Of a stretch of DNA of 64,000 nucleotides, positions 1 through 8,356 are shown in pieces; position 1 is the stretch's first letter; every line of letters begins with the position of its first letter. The position numbers and the translations under genes are program-made. Under the pieces are notes generated by a model. That model was not told the origin of the DNA. It did no database searches and saw nothing but the letters and a program-made list of their open reading frames with translations. This DNA comes from Burkholderiaceae bacterium (GTDB lineage: Bacteria > Pseudomonadota > Gammaproteobacteria > Burkholderiales > Burkholderiaceae_F): NCBI GenBank assembly GCA_022843955.1, contig JALHMQ010000011.1, positions 1 to 64,000 on the forward strand. The letters are read 5' to 3'.

Positions 1-73
1 AGGACCAGTTGGGCAGGATCGGCTGAACCAGCGAACTTGGCGCCAACTGGATTGGCATGTGGACGCTTTCCAT
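1..73 (-). CDS. 5' end of an unidentified gene, cut by the window edge
   Basis: On the minus strand an ATG at 73-71 is preceded by a strong ribosome binding site (AAGGAG, about 6 bases upstream). The frame stays open to the window edge for 24 codons, beginning MESVHMPIQL. The protein cannot be identified from so little sequence. The strong site and clean frame are the only support. It points left, away from the neighbouring acetyltransferase gene but on the same strand. Confidence 0.5.
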   Translation of the reverse strand, partial: MESVHMPIQLAPSSLVQPILPNWS

Positions 74-147
74 CGTGACTCCTTGTGAGGTGTTCCGGCG
101 TGCCGCGCCAAAGGCTTGCTTCGGGCGGGTGTTCACCCGGCTGAAAG

Positions 148-672
148 TCAGGCTCCACCTGCGCCGCCGAGGGGCATCGCAAAGATGTGGCAAAGCCCAA
201 CCTCGTCCGTGAATTCACGCTCGAAACGCATGCCGACCTTGCGCGCGACGGCGACTGAGCGCGCATTTCCGGGCGTGATAAGGCAGACCAGGCGACGCAG
301 GCCGAGCTTGGTGCGAGCATGTTCAACGATACCGTGGGCGGCCTCGGTGGCTAGGCCTTGGCCCCAATGCTGCTTGGCAATCAGAAACGCCAGTTCGACT
401 TCAGCTGCTCCCTCGAGCGTCCAAGGCAGAAGTCCGCAGCGACCCAGAAAGGCGCCCGATGCCTTCTCGATGGTTGCCCACAGGCCGAGTTCCGGATGGC
501 GTGGATGCCCGTTGAGAAACCACTCGAGTTCCTCCTTCGTCTCCTCGAGCGTGCGCGTGCCCTCCGGGAAGTACTGCCGGATCTCGGGGTCGCGGTAGAG
601 CGCGTACAGCGCCGGAAGGTCGCGCAGTTCGAGGTGACGCAACGAGAGCCGCGGAGTGTCAAGGATGTGCAT
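148..672 (-). CDS. GNAT family N-acetyltransferase (RimJ/RimL type)
   Basis: A 174-residue protein beginning MHILDTPRLSLRHLE, the usual opening of RimJ/RimL-like acetyltransferases. These move acetyl from acetyl-CoA to an amino group of a protein or small molecule. A GLWATIEKASGAFLGRCGL strand pair is followed by WGQGLATEA, which fits the acetyl-CoA-binding Q/RxxGxG/A loop, and then by the NARSVAVARKVGM helix typical of the family. The frame extends upstream to a TTG at 702, but the ATG at 672 matches the family start better. Neither start has a convincing Shine-Dalgarno sequence. The substrate cannot be told from sequence. It is cytoplasmic and has no obvious operon partner. Confidence 0.85.
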   Translation of the reverse strand: MHILDTPRLSLRHLELRDLPALYALYRDPEIRQYFPEGTRTLEETKEELEWFLNGHPRHPELGLWATIEKASGAFLGRCGLLPWTLEGAAEVELAFLIAKQHWGQGLATEAAHGIVEHARTKLGLRRLVCLITPGNARSVAVARKVGMRFEREFTDEVGLCHIFAMPLGGAGGA

Positions 673-735
673 GGGCCGCAACGGTGCTCGAGAGAGCAGC
701 AATAGACGAGAACGGCGCCTCGCCCGACGGCCGAG

Positions 736-978
736 TCACGGCAAAGGACCAAGCTTGGACAGCCACGATTCCCTGGCCGCGTAAGCCGACGCGACCATGT
801 TGCCGCCCACCAGAATCAAGCCGAGCCCACCGACGACGCTGAGTAAAGTCAAGGGGCCAGCGAGAATCAAGGCATACAAGCCAACGCCAATCAGGAAGGC
901 GCCAGAGGTGCCGGACAGCCAACGATAGAGGTGCTTTGCGTAGAAAGGCTTGCTCTCGCGCTGATCGTTTATGGGCAT
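736..978 (-). CDS. Small two-helix membrane protein, unknown function
   Basis: An 80-residue protein with a charged N-terminal 20 residues, then two hydrophobic segments (about residues 27-44 and 46-65) joined by a short turn, and a short polar C-terminus. This is a hairpin membrane protein with no motif I recognise. It lies upstream of the acetyltransferase on the same strand with a gap of about 63 bases to that gene, so the two may be co-transcribed. No function is proposed. Confidence 0.55.
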   Translation of the reverse strand: MPINDQRESKPFYAKHLYRWLSGTSGAFLIGVGLYALILAGPLTLLSVVGGLGLILVGGNMVASAYAARESWLSKLGPLP

Positions 979-1048
979 GGCCTAACGCTTGAATCCAGCG
1001 GACGACAAAAAGTGTAGCTTTTTGACAAGTGATGGACAGCGCGCTCGA

Positions 1049-1267
1049 CGCCGGCCCGGCGAACCTTGGCACCCGCATGAGATCACCGTGCTCGACTTGG
1101 CCGAGCGCATCCTGCGATTGACCCGCAGCCGCTCGCGCATCGCGTTCAAGCCGCTGCCGCGCGACGACCCGCGCCGACGCCGGCCCGACATCGCACGCGC
1201 CAGAAGGCAACTGGGCTGGCACCCGCAGGTCTCGCTCGAAGAAGGGCTCGAGCGCACGGTGCATTGA
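1049..1267 (+). pseudogene. C-terminal remnant of a UDP-glucuronate decarboxylase / NAD-dependent epimerase
   Basis: The translated stretch contains HEITVLDLAERILRL, FKPLPRDDPRRRRPDI and LGWHPQVSLEEGLERTV. These match the last 70 or so residues of UDP-glucuronate decarboxylase (UXS) and related short-chain sugar epimerases, where this segment binds the nucleotide sugar. Nothing upstream encodes the Rossmann NAD-binding domain or the SxxxYxxxK catalytic site. The upstream sequence instead holds the start of the small membrane protein gene on the other strand. It is best read as a decayed gene tail that cannot be active as a sugar-modifying enzyme. An open frame runs from an ATG at 989, but residues before about 21 do not resemble the family. 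Confidence 0.7.
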
Positions 1268-1340
1268 TTCATGGGGCAGGTGGATGCGGGCAGCAATTCA
1301 GCAATGGCGCCGGGGCGGCCGTTGCGCGAAGAGATGTTCT

Positions 1341-1778
1341 CTATTCGTCAGCGTTAAGGACGGGAGTCGGCGCGAGAAACAGTCCGAATAGAGGTATCCA
1401 GCGCTTTCCGGTGCCCTCCATGTCGTAAACCAGCTTTACGGGGCGATTTCCGACCTGAATGGATCGAGTAATGAGAGCCGTAGTGTTCAAACCTCCAGTG
1501 CAGATAGTCCCCGCACCGAACAAGCCGCCTCGGCTGCGACCGAGCGAGACCTCATAAGTACCCGGTTCGACGTCAATGTTCAGGCTCTGGCCGTTCTCAA
1601 GCTCCCCTTTCATGCCCCCGTTGACCTTGACCCACATCGGACAGGCTCCGTCCTGTACCCCTCCGTTATGGCGCACAACAATCATCGGCTTGGCATCCAA
1701 TAGGAGGGGAGATTGAATTCGCGGTGGAGATTGGCACGCCGCCAAGAAAATTACCGATGCTATGACTAGATACTTCAT
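1341..1778 (-). CDS. Predicted lipoprotein, DUF2846/PEGA-like
   Basis: A 145-residue protein with a short hydrophobic signal ending in the lipobox LAAC (Cys15), so it should be lipid-modified and membrane-anchored in the envelope. The mature part is rich in beta strands. It contains VEPGTYEVSLG, which resembles the PGxYxV turn of PEGA/DUF2846-type surface lipoproteins, and two cysteines (in GACPMW and TICTGG) that could form a disulfide. The ATG at 1778 has a GGGAG site about 6 bases upstream. No partner gene is evident. The family assignment is tentative; the lipoprotein call is firm. Confidence 0.7.
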   Translation of the reverse strand: MKYLVIASVIFLAACQSPPRIQSPLLLDAKPMIVVRHNGGVQDGACPMWVKVNGGMKGELENGQSLNIDVEPGTYEVSLGRSRGGLFGAGTICTGGLNTTALITRSIQVGNRPVKLVYDMEGTGKRWIPLFGLFLAPTPVLNADE

Positions 1779-2282
1779 TGAAACTCCCTCGCAGTTGCGA
1801 TGAAAGATCCGATGGGAACGGAGATCGATAGATGGTGCCTCTAGGACAACCTAGTTAAGCTCGCTCTCGTTCGATCATCTTGCAGAAGATCGCATGGATC
1901 GTTTTGTCGGCTTTGACTTCCTTCAATCTTCTGGCGATCAGTATCCGATGGGCTGGTAAGTCGACTCCGACGACCTTGTTGAAGAGTGCCCTTCAAAGCC
2001 AACCGTTAGCCAGAGTTCGCGCCACCTCGATGGAGGCAGCGGAGGAGGCGCCGCTGTTCCGCTATCGACGCGCGCTGCGATTTCGATCTGCCTTGATAGC
2101 AGCGGATCTGTCAGCGGCTGGTGCGTGCCCGCACAGTCCGTTGGATGGCGGCGTCGCCGAAGTGGCAGGTTTCTCGGGGGTTGCGATTCAGGCTATGGCG
2201 TTAACGACGCTGGGTCCCCGCCTGCGCGGGGACGACGGGCGCAGGCGCACTGCCGTTGCGCCGCCCCGCGCACACGGCGCCG
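1779..2282. other. Intergenic region, no convincing gene; holds one REP-like repeat
   Basis: About 500 bases between the lipoprotein gene and the LytTR regulator gene. An open frame (1880-2296, plus) starts with a short hydrophobic stretch, but its C-terminal part is a translation of the palindromic repeat at 2211-2237 and of sequence antisense to the regulator gene. I see no gene here. Confidence 0.6.
2211..2237 (-). repeat. REP-like palindromic repeat (copy in inverted orientation)
   Basis: A palindrome with arms GTCCCCGC and GCGGGGAC around a short centre, flanked by TGG on one side and GACG on the other. It is the exact reverse complement of the 27-base copy at 8131-8157. It lies just downstream of the LytTR regulator gene on the minus strand, where it may act as a transcription-ending or mRNA-protecting hairpin. 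Confidence 0.8.
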
Positions 2283-3035
2283 CTACATCTGCCTGAACAG
2301 ATGCGTGTAGCTGTCCGACACCAGTAGCGTGTCGTCGCGCTTCTTAAGCTTCACGAGCATACGACCGCGAAAGTCGCGGGTGACGCCGGCAATGGCGGCC
2401 ACGTTGACCAGCGTGGAGCGGTGGATCTGCCAGAACTGCTGGGTATCGAGTTCGTCGACCAGTTCCTTGAGCGACTTGCGGATCAGCGCTTCGCCGTCGG
2501 CCGTGACCACGCGCGTGTACTTGTTGTCGGCCTGGAAGTAGACCACCTCGTCCACCGTGATCAGGCGCAGGTTCTGGCCCACGGTGGCGTTGATCCAGCG
2601 CAGTGCGCCGCGCGGCGCGGCGGTCGCCTGGGCGAGGTGCGGCAGCACGCCGTCGATGCGCTGCGGTGGCGCGTTCAGGCGCTCGCGCAGGCGACTGACG
2701 GTGGTGAACAGACGGGCCGCGGAGATCGGCTTGAGCACGTAGTCGACTGCGCCCTGTTCAAAGGCGGCCACCGCATGCTGGTCATAGGCGGTGACAAACA
2801 CCACGCGGCTGCGGCCGCTGGCCTGGCGCGCCACGTCGAGCCCGGTGGCGCCGGGCATGTTGATGTCGAGGAACAGCACGTCGGGCCGGTGCGCTTCAAG
2901 CAGGCGCAGCGCCTGGATGCCGTCGGCGGCCTCGCCGACGATCGCCAGCTCGGGCCACAGCTGGGACAGCTGCTCAACGAGCTGCTGCCGGAGCGTGGCC
3001 TCATCTTCGGCAACGATTGCGGTGGGTCCGGGCAT
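2283..3035 (-). CDS. LytTR-family response regulator (AlgR/LytR type)
   Basis: A 250-residue two-domain regulator. Residues 5-120 are a receiver domain with the acidic pocket E10/D11, phospho-acceptor D57 in LFLDINMPG, the T in VFVTAYD and the K in YVLKPI. Residues 145-250 are a LytTR DNA-binding domain (VYFQADNKYTRV, FWQIHRSTLVNV). It should bind promoter DNA once phosphorylated by the neighbouring histidine kinase. The ATG at 3035 gives the classic MPGPTAIVAEDE start. A GTG at 3116 overlaps the stop of the upstream kinase gene (GTGA) and would add 27 residues; translational coupling from there cannot be excluded. It is last in a three-gene minus-strand operon. Confidence 0.92.
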   Translation of the reverse strand: MPGPTAIVAEDEATLRQQLVEQLSQLWPELAIVGEAADGIQALRLLEAHRPDVLFLDINMPGATGLDVARQASGRSRVVFVTAYDQHAVAAFEQGAVDYVLKPISAARLFTTVSRLRERLNAPPQRIDGVLPHLAQATAAPRGALRWINATVGQNLRLITVDEVVYFQADNKYTRVVTADGEALIRKSLKELVDELDTQQFWQIHRSTLVNVAAIAGVTRDFRGRMLVKLKKRDDTLLVSDSYTHLFRQM

Positions 3036-3112
3036 GCGCGTCTCTGCGGGCACCGCGAGTGGGTCGGTGCCGGTGAAGCCGCCGGTGAGGTTGGCGTTAA
3101 GGTTGGTGAAGG

Positions 3113-4267
3113 TCACGATGCTATCGCCGCAGTGGGGGGGACGCGCAATACGAACTCGCTGCAGCCGGGCTGCGGTTCGTGGCAGATGAGTTCGGCACGC
3201 GCTGCGTACAAGCCCGCAAGCCGCTCGCGTACACGCGCCAGTTCCGGGTCGTCGGCACACAGGCCGCCGGCATCGATCCGCAGCAGCACGCCGATCTCGT
3301 TGCCGTGGCGTTTGACCACCAGCTCGACCAGCGTGGGCAGCTGGCCGTCCTGCTGCGCGCGGCGGATCGCGCGTTGCACCAACGGCAGCAGCAGCATCGG
3401 ATAGAAGCGGGCGCCGGCGGCATCGGGTGCCACCACGAACTGCACCTGCGGCATGCCGTCATGGCGGGCCGCCACCACGCCGAGGTAGGCAGCCAGCAGT
3501 TCGGCCTCGGCCTGCACCGTGGAGCCCTGCTCGCGCAGGCGCGGCAGCGCCACGCGCAGGTAGTTGATCAGCCTGTCCATCACCTCGTCGCCGGCGCTGC
3601 TGCTGCGGGCGTAGGTGGCCTGCACGTCGACCAGGCTGTCGAACAGGAACTGCGGCTCCACCTGCGCCTGCATGGCCGCCAGCCGTGATTCAAGCAGCCG
3701 GCGCGACAGCTGCGCTTGCTCGCCCATTGCCGCCTGCAGCACCTGCAGGCTGCCTTCGCGCCGGCGGCGGAACTCGAGCACGGCAAAGGCGAGGCTGGTG
3801 TGCATCGCCACCTCCAGCCACAGCGAGACGATGCGCACCCAGGCGGGCAGCGAGATCGTCGTCTTGCCGCTGCCGTAACTGATCTGCGCCGGCGGCAGCA
3901 GGCCGGCCGCTGTCAGCAGCAGCGGGGCGACGATCACTGCCGCGGTCACCGAAGCCAGCAGCGCAACCGCCAGGCGGGCGGCGCGCGGCCAGGGGCTGGG
4001 CTCGGCGCGATCGGCGAGCAGCCAGCCGGCGGCAATGAACGGCGCGAACAGGAACGGCATCAGCAACCCGGCCAACAGGCGCTCGCCGCCGTTGGGCTTG
4101 TCGATCATCTCCAGGCCCCAGGCGCCGTTGACGGCGGCCACCACGAGCGAGATCAGCAGGAAGAACGCGGCTTCCTGCCGCGTGAGGCTGCGCAGCGCGT
4201 TGACGATGGCGCGGCCGCGCGAGGTCTCGCCCAGCCAGTTCTCGGGCCGCGGCACGGTGCTGTTCAT
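3113..4267 (-). CDS. Degenerate LytS/YehU-type histidine kinase lacking the phospho-acceptor His
   Basis: A 384-residue membrane protein with four or so N-terminal membrane segments, then a helix leading into the his_kinase (PF06580) region. The normal EPHFLFNTL motif reads EPQFLFDSL, so the phospho-acceptor His is Gln206 and the following Asn is Asp. The ATPase N-box is also lost: where the upstream paralogue has LLENAIKHG this protein has LVQRAIRRAQ. The frame is otherwise intact and full length, so it is not simply decaying. Its ATG overlaps the stop of the active kinase gene (ATGA). It probably acts as a non-catalytic partner or sensor subunit, perhaps a heterodimer with the active kinase; that is inference. 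Confidence 0.85.
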   Translation of the reverse strand: MNSTVPRPENWLGETSRGRAIVNALRSLTRQEAAFFLLISLVVAAVNGAWGLEMIDKPNGGERLLAGLLMPFLFAPFIAAGWLLADRAEPSPWPRAARLAVALLASVTAAVIVAPLLLTAAGLLPPAQISYGSGKTTISLPAWVRIVSLWLEVAMHTSLAFAVLEFRRRREGSLQVLQAAMGEQAQLSRRLLESRLAAMQAQVEPQFLFDSLVDVQATYARSSSAGDEVMDRLINYLRVALPRLREQGSTVQAEAELLAAYLGVVAARHDGMPQVQFVVAPDAAGARFYPMLLLPLVQRAIRRAQQDGQLPTLVELVVKRHGNEIGVLLRIDAGGLCADDPELARVRERLAGLYAARAELICHEPQPGCSEFVLRVPPTAAIAS

Positions 4268-5475
4268 GCCGGCTGCCCCTGCCAGCTTGCGTCGCTGGTC
4301 GCCGTGGTCCTGCGCAGCGGCAGCACCACGCTCGCCACCACGCCACGCGGCGGGTTCATGCTGAGCGAGAGCTGCGCGTCGTCGCCATACAGCGCGGCCA
4401 GGCGCGAGCGGGTGTTGGCCAGGCCCACGCCACTGCCGGCCTCGCCGACGAAGCCGGCGCCGGTGTCGCGCACGTCCAGTCGAAGGCGGCCGTCGCCCTC
4501 GCGCGCGGCACGGATGTCGATTCGCCCGCCCTCGGGCAGCGCGCCGATGCCGTGCTTGATGGCGTTTTCCAGCAGCGTGCCGAGCACCAGCGGCGGCATC
4601 TCGGCGTCGAGGAGGTCGGCCGGCGCCTCGACGCTGAACCGCAGCCGCTCGCCCATGCGCATCTGCAAGATGGTCAGGTAGGCACGCGCCAGCTCCAGTT
4701 CCTGCGCCAGCGTGGAGCCGGCGCGGCGCATGCCCGGCAACGCCGCCTGCAGGTAGTCGATCAGGCTCGACAGCATTTCGCGGCCGCGGCCGGGCGCCGT
4801 CTCGTACAGCCGCTTCACGTTGGCCAGCGTGTTGAACAAAAAATGCGGCTCGATCTGCGCCTGCAGCGCTGACAGATGCGCCTGCGTCACCTGCACATTG
4901 AGCGCCTCGCGCGCGCAGGCCTGCTCGACCAGGGCGGCGCGGGCGGCTTCGTCTTCCTGCGAGAACACCACCAGCGCGTACGCGAGCCCGCCAACCAGCG
5001 TCCACAGCAGACCCACCGCGATGAACCAGGGCCAGCGCGTGTCGTCCAGCGTTGCGCCGAACACCCACAACCGAACGCCCGCACTGAGCAGCGCAGCCAG
5101 GGCCACGGCGACAATGCCCAGCGCGAATGCACGGCGTGGTACCGGACCGGTGGCGCGGCGTGCCATGGCAGCCCGCACCGCCGCCACCGCGGCGAGCGCC
5201 AGCAGGCCGCTGATCAGCGTCTGGCGCAGATTGATCACGGTCTGGCGAAACCACTGGCCGCTGTCATCGACCATGGCGAGTGGAAACCAGTTGGCCGCGA
5301 CCATCGCCAGGCAGATGTAGAACACCAGCGCCACCGTGCGCAGGTTGAACACGCGCCGGAACTCCCCCAGGAAACCGCGGCGCACGCTGCCGGCCGGCGC
5401 GGTGGCGACCAGCGTGGGTGGCGGGGTGGTGGCGGGGGTGGGGCGCATGGGGGCGGCACGCAAGCTCGAACGCAT
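4264..5475 (-). CDS. LytS/YehU-type sensor histidine kinase
   Basis: A 403-residue protein from the ATG at 5475. ATGs at 5535 and 5448 are alternatives, and none has a clear ribosome binding site. Four hydrophobic segments (about residues 45-69, 82-100, 116-135 and 150-172) are followed by a short coiled coil and the his_kinase (PF06580) motif [14 protein letters not shown] with phospho-acceptor His211. A HATPase domain follows with N-box LLENAIKHG and G-boxes DTGAGF and [11 protein letters not shown]. It should autophosphorylate and pass phosphate to the LytTR regulator encoded two genes downstream. It is first in the operon and translationally coupled to the degenerate kinase. The signal sensed is unknown; there is no periplasmic domain of note. 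Confidence 0.9.
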   Translation of the reverse strand: MRSSLRAAPMRPTPATTPPPTLVATAPAGSVRRGFLGEFRRVFNLRTVALVFYICLAMVAANWFPLAMVDDSGQWFRQTVINLRQTLISGLLALAAVAAVRAAMARRATGPVPRRAFALGIVAVALAALLSAGVRLWVFGATLDDTRWPWFIAVGLLWTLVGGLAYALVVFSQEDEAARAALVEQACAREALNVQVTQAHLSALQAQIEPHFLFNTLANVKRLYETAPGRGREMLSSLIDYLQAALPGMRRAGSTLAQELELARAYLTILQMRMGERLRFSVEAPADLLDAEMPPLVLGTLLENAIKHGIGALPEGGRIDIRAAREGDGRLRLDVRDTGAGFVGEAGSGVGLANTRSRLAALYGDDAQLSLSMNPPRGVVASVVLPLRRTTATSDASWQGQPA

Positions 5476-5696
5476 TGTGAGCGCCGCGTTGCCGGCTGCG
5501 GCGCGCCTGCGACGAACCCGTACCAGCCGGGGCAAACGCCCGGCCCGGCGCGACGAAACGCGCCGCTGGCCGACCGGGGCGGGTTGGACACGCGAGGTCC
5601 GCGGCGGCGCAAGCCGGCCGAACAGCGGCCCGCCGATGGGGGAGCGTGTTCTTATGGTGGCGGACTGTCGCCCTCGGGCGGCAGCAGACGGCTACC

Positions 5697-5702
5697 TATA
5701 AT
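5697..5702 (+). promoter_or_regulatory. Perfect -10 hexamer (TATAAT) just upstream of ftsK
   Basis: A consensus TATAAT ends 7 bases before the ftsK ATG at 5710, so transcription from it would start at or next to the start codon and give a nearly leaderless mRNA. The region 17 bases upstream (TCGGGC) is a poor -35 match and there is no extended -10 TG. It is therefore a plausible but unproven promoter. Confidence 0.45.
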
Positions 5703-5709
5703 CGGCCGC

Positions 5710-8034
5710 ATGGCCAGTCGAGACACAGAACCGTCCGCCGCCGCGTGGCAGCCGGCGCGCGCACGCGGTCGCGCCGCCGAGCCCAACGCGGCCGCGGCCC
5801 GCGCCTCCCGCTTGTTCGGCGAGGCAGCGTTGATCGTGGGCGGCGTGGTGGTGCTGGCGCTGGCGGCCTTCCTGATCACCTATCACCGCGCCGACCCCGG
5901 CTTCTCGCATGTGTCGGCCGCCACCACGGTGAGCAACGCCGGCGGCCGGATGGGCGCCTGGATCGCCGACCTGCTGCTGCTGGTGTTCGGTCTGTCGGCG
6001 TGGATCTGGGTGGCGGCGGGCGTGGCCTGGGTGATCCGTGGCTTTCGTCGCCTGCACGCCCCCTACGCCGACCGCGGCCTGCCCGACTGGGTGCAGGGTC
6101 TGGGCCTGGGGCTGCTCATTCTGTCGGCCACCGCGCTCGAAGCGCTGCGGCTGCAGGGGCTGGCGGGTGTGCTGCCTGGTGCGTCGGGCGGCATTCTGGG
6201 TGGGCTGATCGCGCAGCCGCTGACGGCGGTCCTCGGTTTCACTGCGGCCAGCGTGATGCTGATCGTGCTGGTGGCCATCGGCGCCAGCCTGTTCTTCGAT
6301 TTCTCCTGGCTCACGGTGGCCGAGCGCGTGGGGCTGTTCTTCGAGTCGCTGGTGCAGCGCGCGCGCGACCGGCGCGAGGCGGAAGAAGACCGCGCCATCG
6401 GCGAAGAGGCCGCCAAGCGGCGCGCCGCCGCCCTGCTGGAAGAGCGCGAGCGCATCGACGAGGCGCCGCCGGTGCACATCGAGCGGCCGGCGCCGCGCGT
6501 GGCGCCGTCAGAGCGCAAGCAGAAGGAAAAGCAGGTGCCGCTGTTTGCCGACGTGGGCGACAGCAAGCTGCCCACGCTCGACCTGCTCGATGAACCGCCG
6601 CCGGCGTTGGAGACGATCTCCACTGAGACGCTGGAGTTCACTTCGCGCCTGATCGAGAAGAAGCTCAAGGATTTTGGCGTCGATGTCATGGTGGTGGCCG
6701 CCTACCCCGGCCCGGTGATCACGCGCTACGAGATCGAGCCTGCCACCGGCGTGAAGGGCTCGCAGATCGTCAACCTCGCCAAGGACCTGGCGCGGGCGCT
6801 CTCGTTGGTCAGCGTGCGCGTGGTGGAGACGATCCCGGGCAAGAACCTGATGGGGCTGGAACTGCCCAACCCCAAGCGGCAGGCGGTGCGCCTGTCCGAG
6901 ATCCTCGGGTCGCAGACCTACAACGAGAACCACTCGCTGGTCACGCTGGGACTGGGCAAGGACATCGGCGGCAAGCCGATGGTGGTTGATCTGGCGCGCA
7001 TGCCGCACCTGCTGGTGGCGGGCACCACGGGCTCGGGAAAATCGGTCGGCATCAACGCGATGATCCTGTCGATCCTGTACAAGGCCGAGCCGTCTCAGGT
7101 GCGCCTGATCCTGGTCGACCCGAAGATGCTGGAGCTGTCGGTGTACGAGGGCATTCCGCACCTGCTGGCGCCGGTGGTGACCGACATGCGCGAAGCCGGC
7201 CACGCGTTGAACTGGTGCGTGCACGAAATGGACCGCCGCTACAAGCTGCTGTCCAAGGTCGGCGTGCGGTCGCTTGCCGGCTACAACCAGAAGATCGCCG
7301 AGGCGCAGGCCAAGGGCGAGAAGCTGCCCAATCCGTTCTCGCTGACGCCGGAAGACCCCGAGCCGCTCGCGCCGCTGCCGATGATCGTGGTGGTGATCGA
7401 CGAGCTGGCCGACATGATGATGGTTACCGGCAAGAAGGTCGAAGAACTGATCGCACGCATCGCGCAGAAGGCGCGCGCCGCCGGCATGCACCTGATCCTC
7501 GCCACCCAGCGGCCGAGCGTGGACGTGATCACCGGGCTCATCAAGGCCAACATTCCGGCACGCATGAGTTTTCAGGTGTCGAGCCGGGTGGACTCGCGCA
7601 CGATCCTCGACCAGATGGGCGCGGAGACATTGCTCGGGCAGGGCGACATGCTGTATCTCGCCGGTGGCACCGGCGTGCCGACCCGCATCCATGGCGCCTT
7701 TGTCTCCGACGACGAAGTGCATCGCGTGGTGCAGCATCTGAAGCGCAAGGGCGAGCCGCAGTACATCGAGGGCATTCTCGAAGCGCCCGAAGCCGCGCTC
7801 GAAGGCGAGGGCGGCGCCGGCGCACAGCCCGGTGGCGAGGCCGATCCGCTGTACGACCAGGCAGTGGAGATCGTGCTGAAGAACCGCCGCGCCTCGATCT
7901 CGCTGGTGCAGCGCCACCTGCGCATCGGCTACAACCGCGCCGCGCGCCTGCTCGAAGACATGGAGAAGGCCGGGCTGGTGTCGGCGATGCACGGCAACGG
8001 CAACCGCGAGATCATCGTGCCGAATCGGGAATAG
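5710..8034 (+). CDS. ftsK: DNA translocase FtsK
   Basis: A 774-residue protein, the normal length for short-linker FtsK. Residues 40-210 hold four or five membrane segments that anchor it at the septum. A charged linker follows, then the alpha/beta motor domain ([18 protein letters not shown] onward) with Walker [11 protein letters not shown] and Walker [13 protein letters not shown]. The C-terminal gamma winged-helix domain ([20 protein letters not shown]) reads KOPS polarity sequences. The motor pumps chromosome ends through the closing septum and activates XerCD at dif. The open frame extends far upstream (to 4876) antisense to the kinase gene; the ATG at 5710 was chosen because it gives the family N-terminus and follows a consensus -10 box. 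No ribosome binding site is visible. Confidence 0.95.
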   Translation: MASRDTEPSAAAWQPARARGRAAEPNAAAARASRLFGEAALIVGGVVVLALAAFLITYHRADPGFSHVSAATTVSNAGGRMGAWIADLLLLVFGLSAWIWVAAGVAWVIRGFRRLHAPYADRGLPDWVQGLGLGLLILSATALEALRLQGLAGVLPGASGGILGGLIAQPLTAVLGFTAASVMLIVLVAIGASLFFDFSWLTVAERVGLFFESLVQRARDRREAEEDRAIGEEAAKRRAAALLEERERIDEAPPVHIERPAPRVAPSERKQKEKQVPLFADVGDSKLPTLDLLDEPPPALETISTETLEFTSRLIEKKLKDFGVDVMVVAAYPGPVITRYEIEPATGVKGSQIVNLAKDLARALSLVSVRVVETIPGKNLMGLELPNPKRQAVRLSEILGSQTYNENHSLVTLGLGKDIGGKPMVVDLARMPHLLVAGTTGSGKSVGINAMILSILYKAEPSQVRLILVDPKMLELSVYEGIPHLLAPVVTDMREAGHALNWCVHEMDRRYKLLSKVGVRSLAGYNQKIAEAQAKGEKLPNPFSLTPEDPEPLAPLPMIVVVIDELADMMMVTGKKVEELIARIAQKARAAGMHLILATQRPSVDVITGLIKANIPARMSFQVSSRVDSRTILDQMGAETLLGQGDMLYLAGGTGVPTRIHGAFVSDDEVHRVVQHLKRKGEPQYIEGILEAPEAALEGEGGAGAQPGGEADPLYDQAVEIVLKNRRASISLVQRHLRIGYNRAARLLEDMEKAGLVSAMHGNGNREIIVPNRE

Positions 8035-8049
8035 TTGGACTTTCCTGTT

Positions 8050-8070
8050 GTCCCCGCGCAGGCGGGGACC
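8050..8070 (+). repeat. REP-like palindromic repeat, copy 1
   Basis: GTCCCCGCGCAGGCGGGGAC, an imperfect palindrome starting 15 bases after the ftsK stop. It may form the end of the ftsK transcript. The flank GTGACTTTC following it also follows copy 3. Confidence 0.85.
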
Positions 8071-8130
8071 GCGTGACTTTCAGCAACAAAGACGTTCAGC
8101 GACCCGAAGTGCCAAAGGTGCCAGCCGTGC

Positions 8131-8157
8131 CGTCGTCCCCGCGCAGGCGGGGACCCA
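8131..8157 (+). repeat. REP-like palindromic repeat, copy 2
   Basis: The same palindrome with the full flanks CGTC and CCA. It is identical, inverted, to the copy at 2211-2237. Confidence 0.85.
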
Positions 8158-8216
8158 AGTGGCCTTTCGCCACGTGACGTTCGGCGCCCGACTTGCTTGC
8201 AGCGCATGCGCCCCAC

Positions 8217-8243
8217 CGTCGTCCCCGCACAGGCGGGGACCCA
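8217..8243 (+). repeat. REP-like palindromic repeat, copy 3
   Basis: The same element with a single change (CGCAC for CGCGC) in the left part. Copies 1-3 lie about 80-86 bases apart in the ftsK-lolA gap and share parts of their flanks (GTGACTTTC, AC[C]AA). This suggests that a unit larger than the palindrome was duplicated. The rest of the 322-base gap holds no gene. Confidence 0.85.
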
Positions 8244-8356
8244 GTGACTTTCCGTTACCAATCAGTCCATCATCCCGAGTCACGCGCGTCGACCGCCCCG
8301 GAACGCCGCTCGACCCACCCGGTCGAACCCCGCACACGAACCCCCGGAGATCTTCC

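Noticed and set aside
1880-2296. A 138-codon open frame with a hydrophobic start
   Set aside because: Its second half translates the REP-like repeat and antisense sequence of the LytTR gene; there is no ribosome binding site.
4876-5709. Upstream extension of the ftsK frame by 278 residues
   Set aside because: It is antisense to the intact histidine kinase gene and Arg/Gln/His-rich; FtsK similarity begins at the ATG at 5710.
8050-8243. Three similar palindromes spaced about 80-86 bases, resembling a short CRISPR array
   Set aside because: The spacing is too long and partly repeated between units, a fourth copy stands alone and inverted at 2211-2237, and no cas gene is present. They are REP-like repeats.
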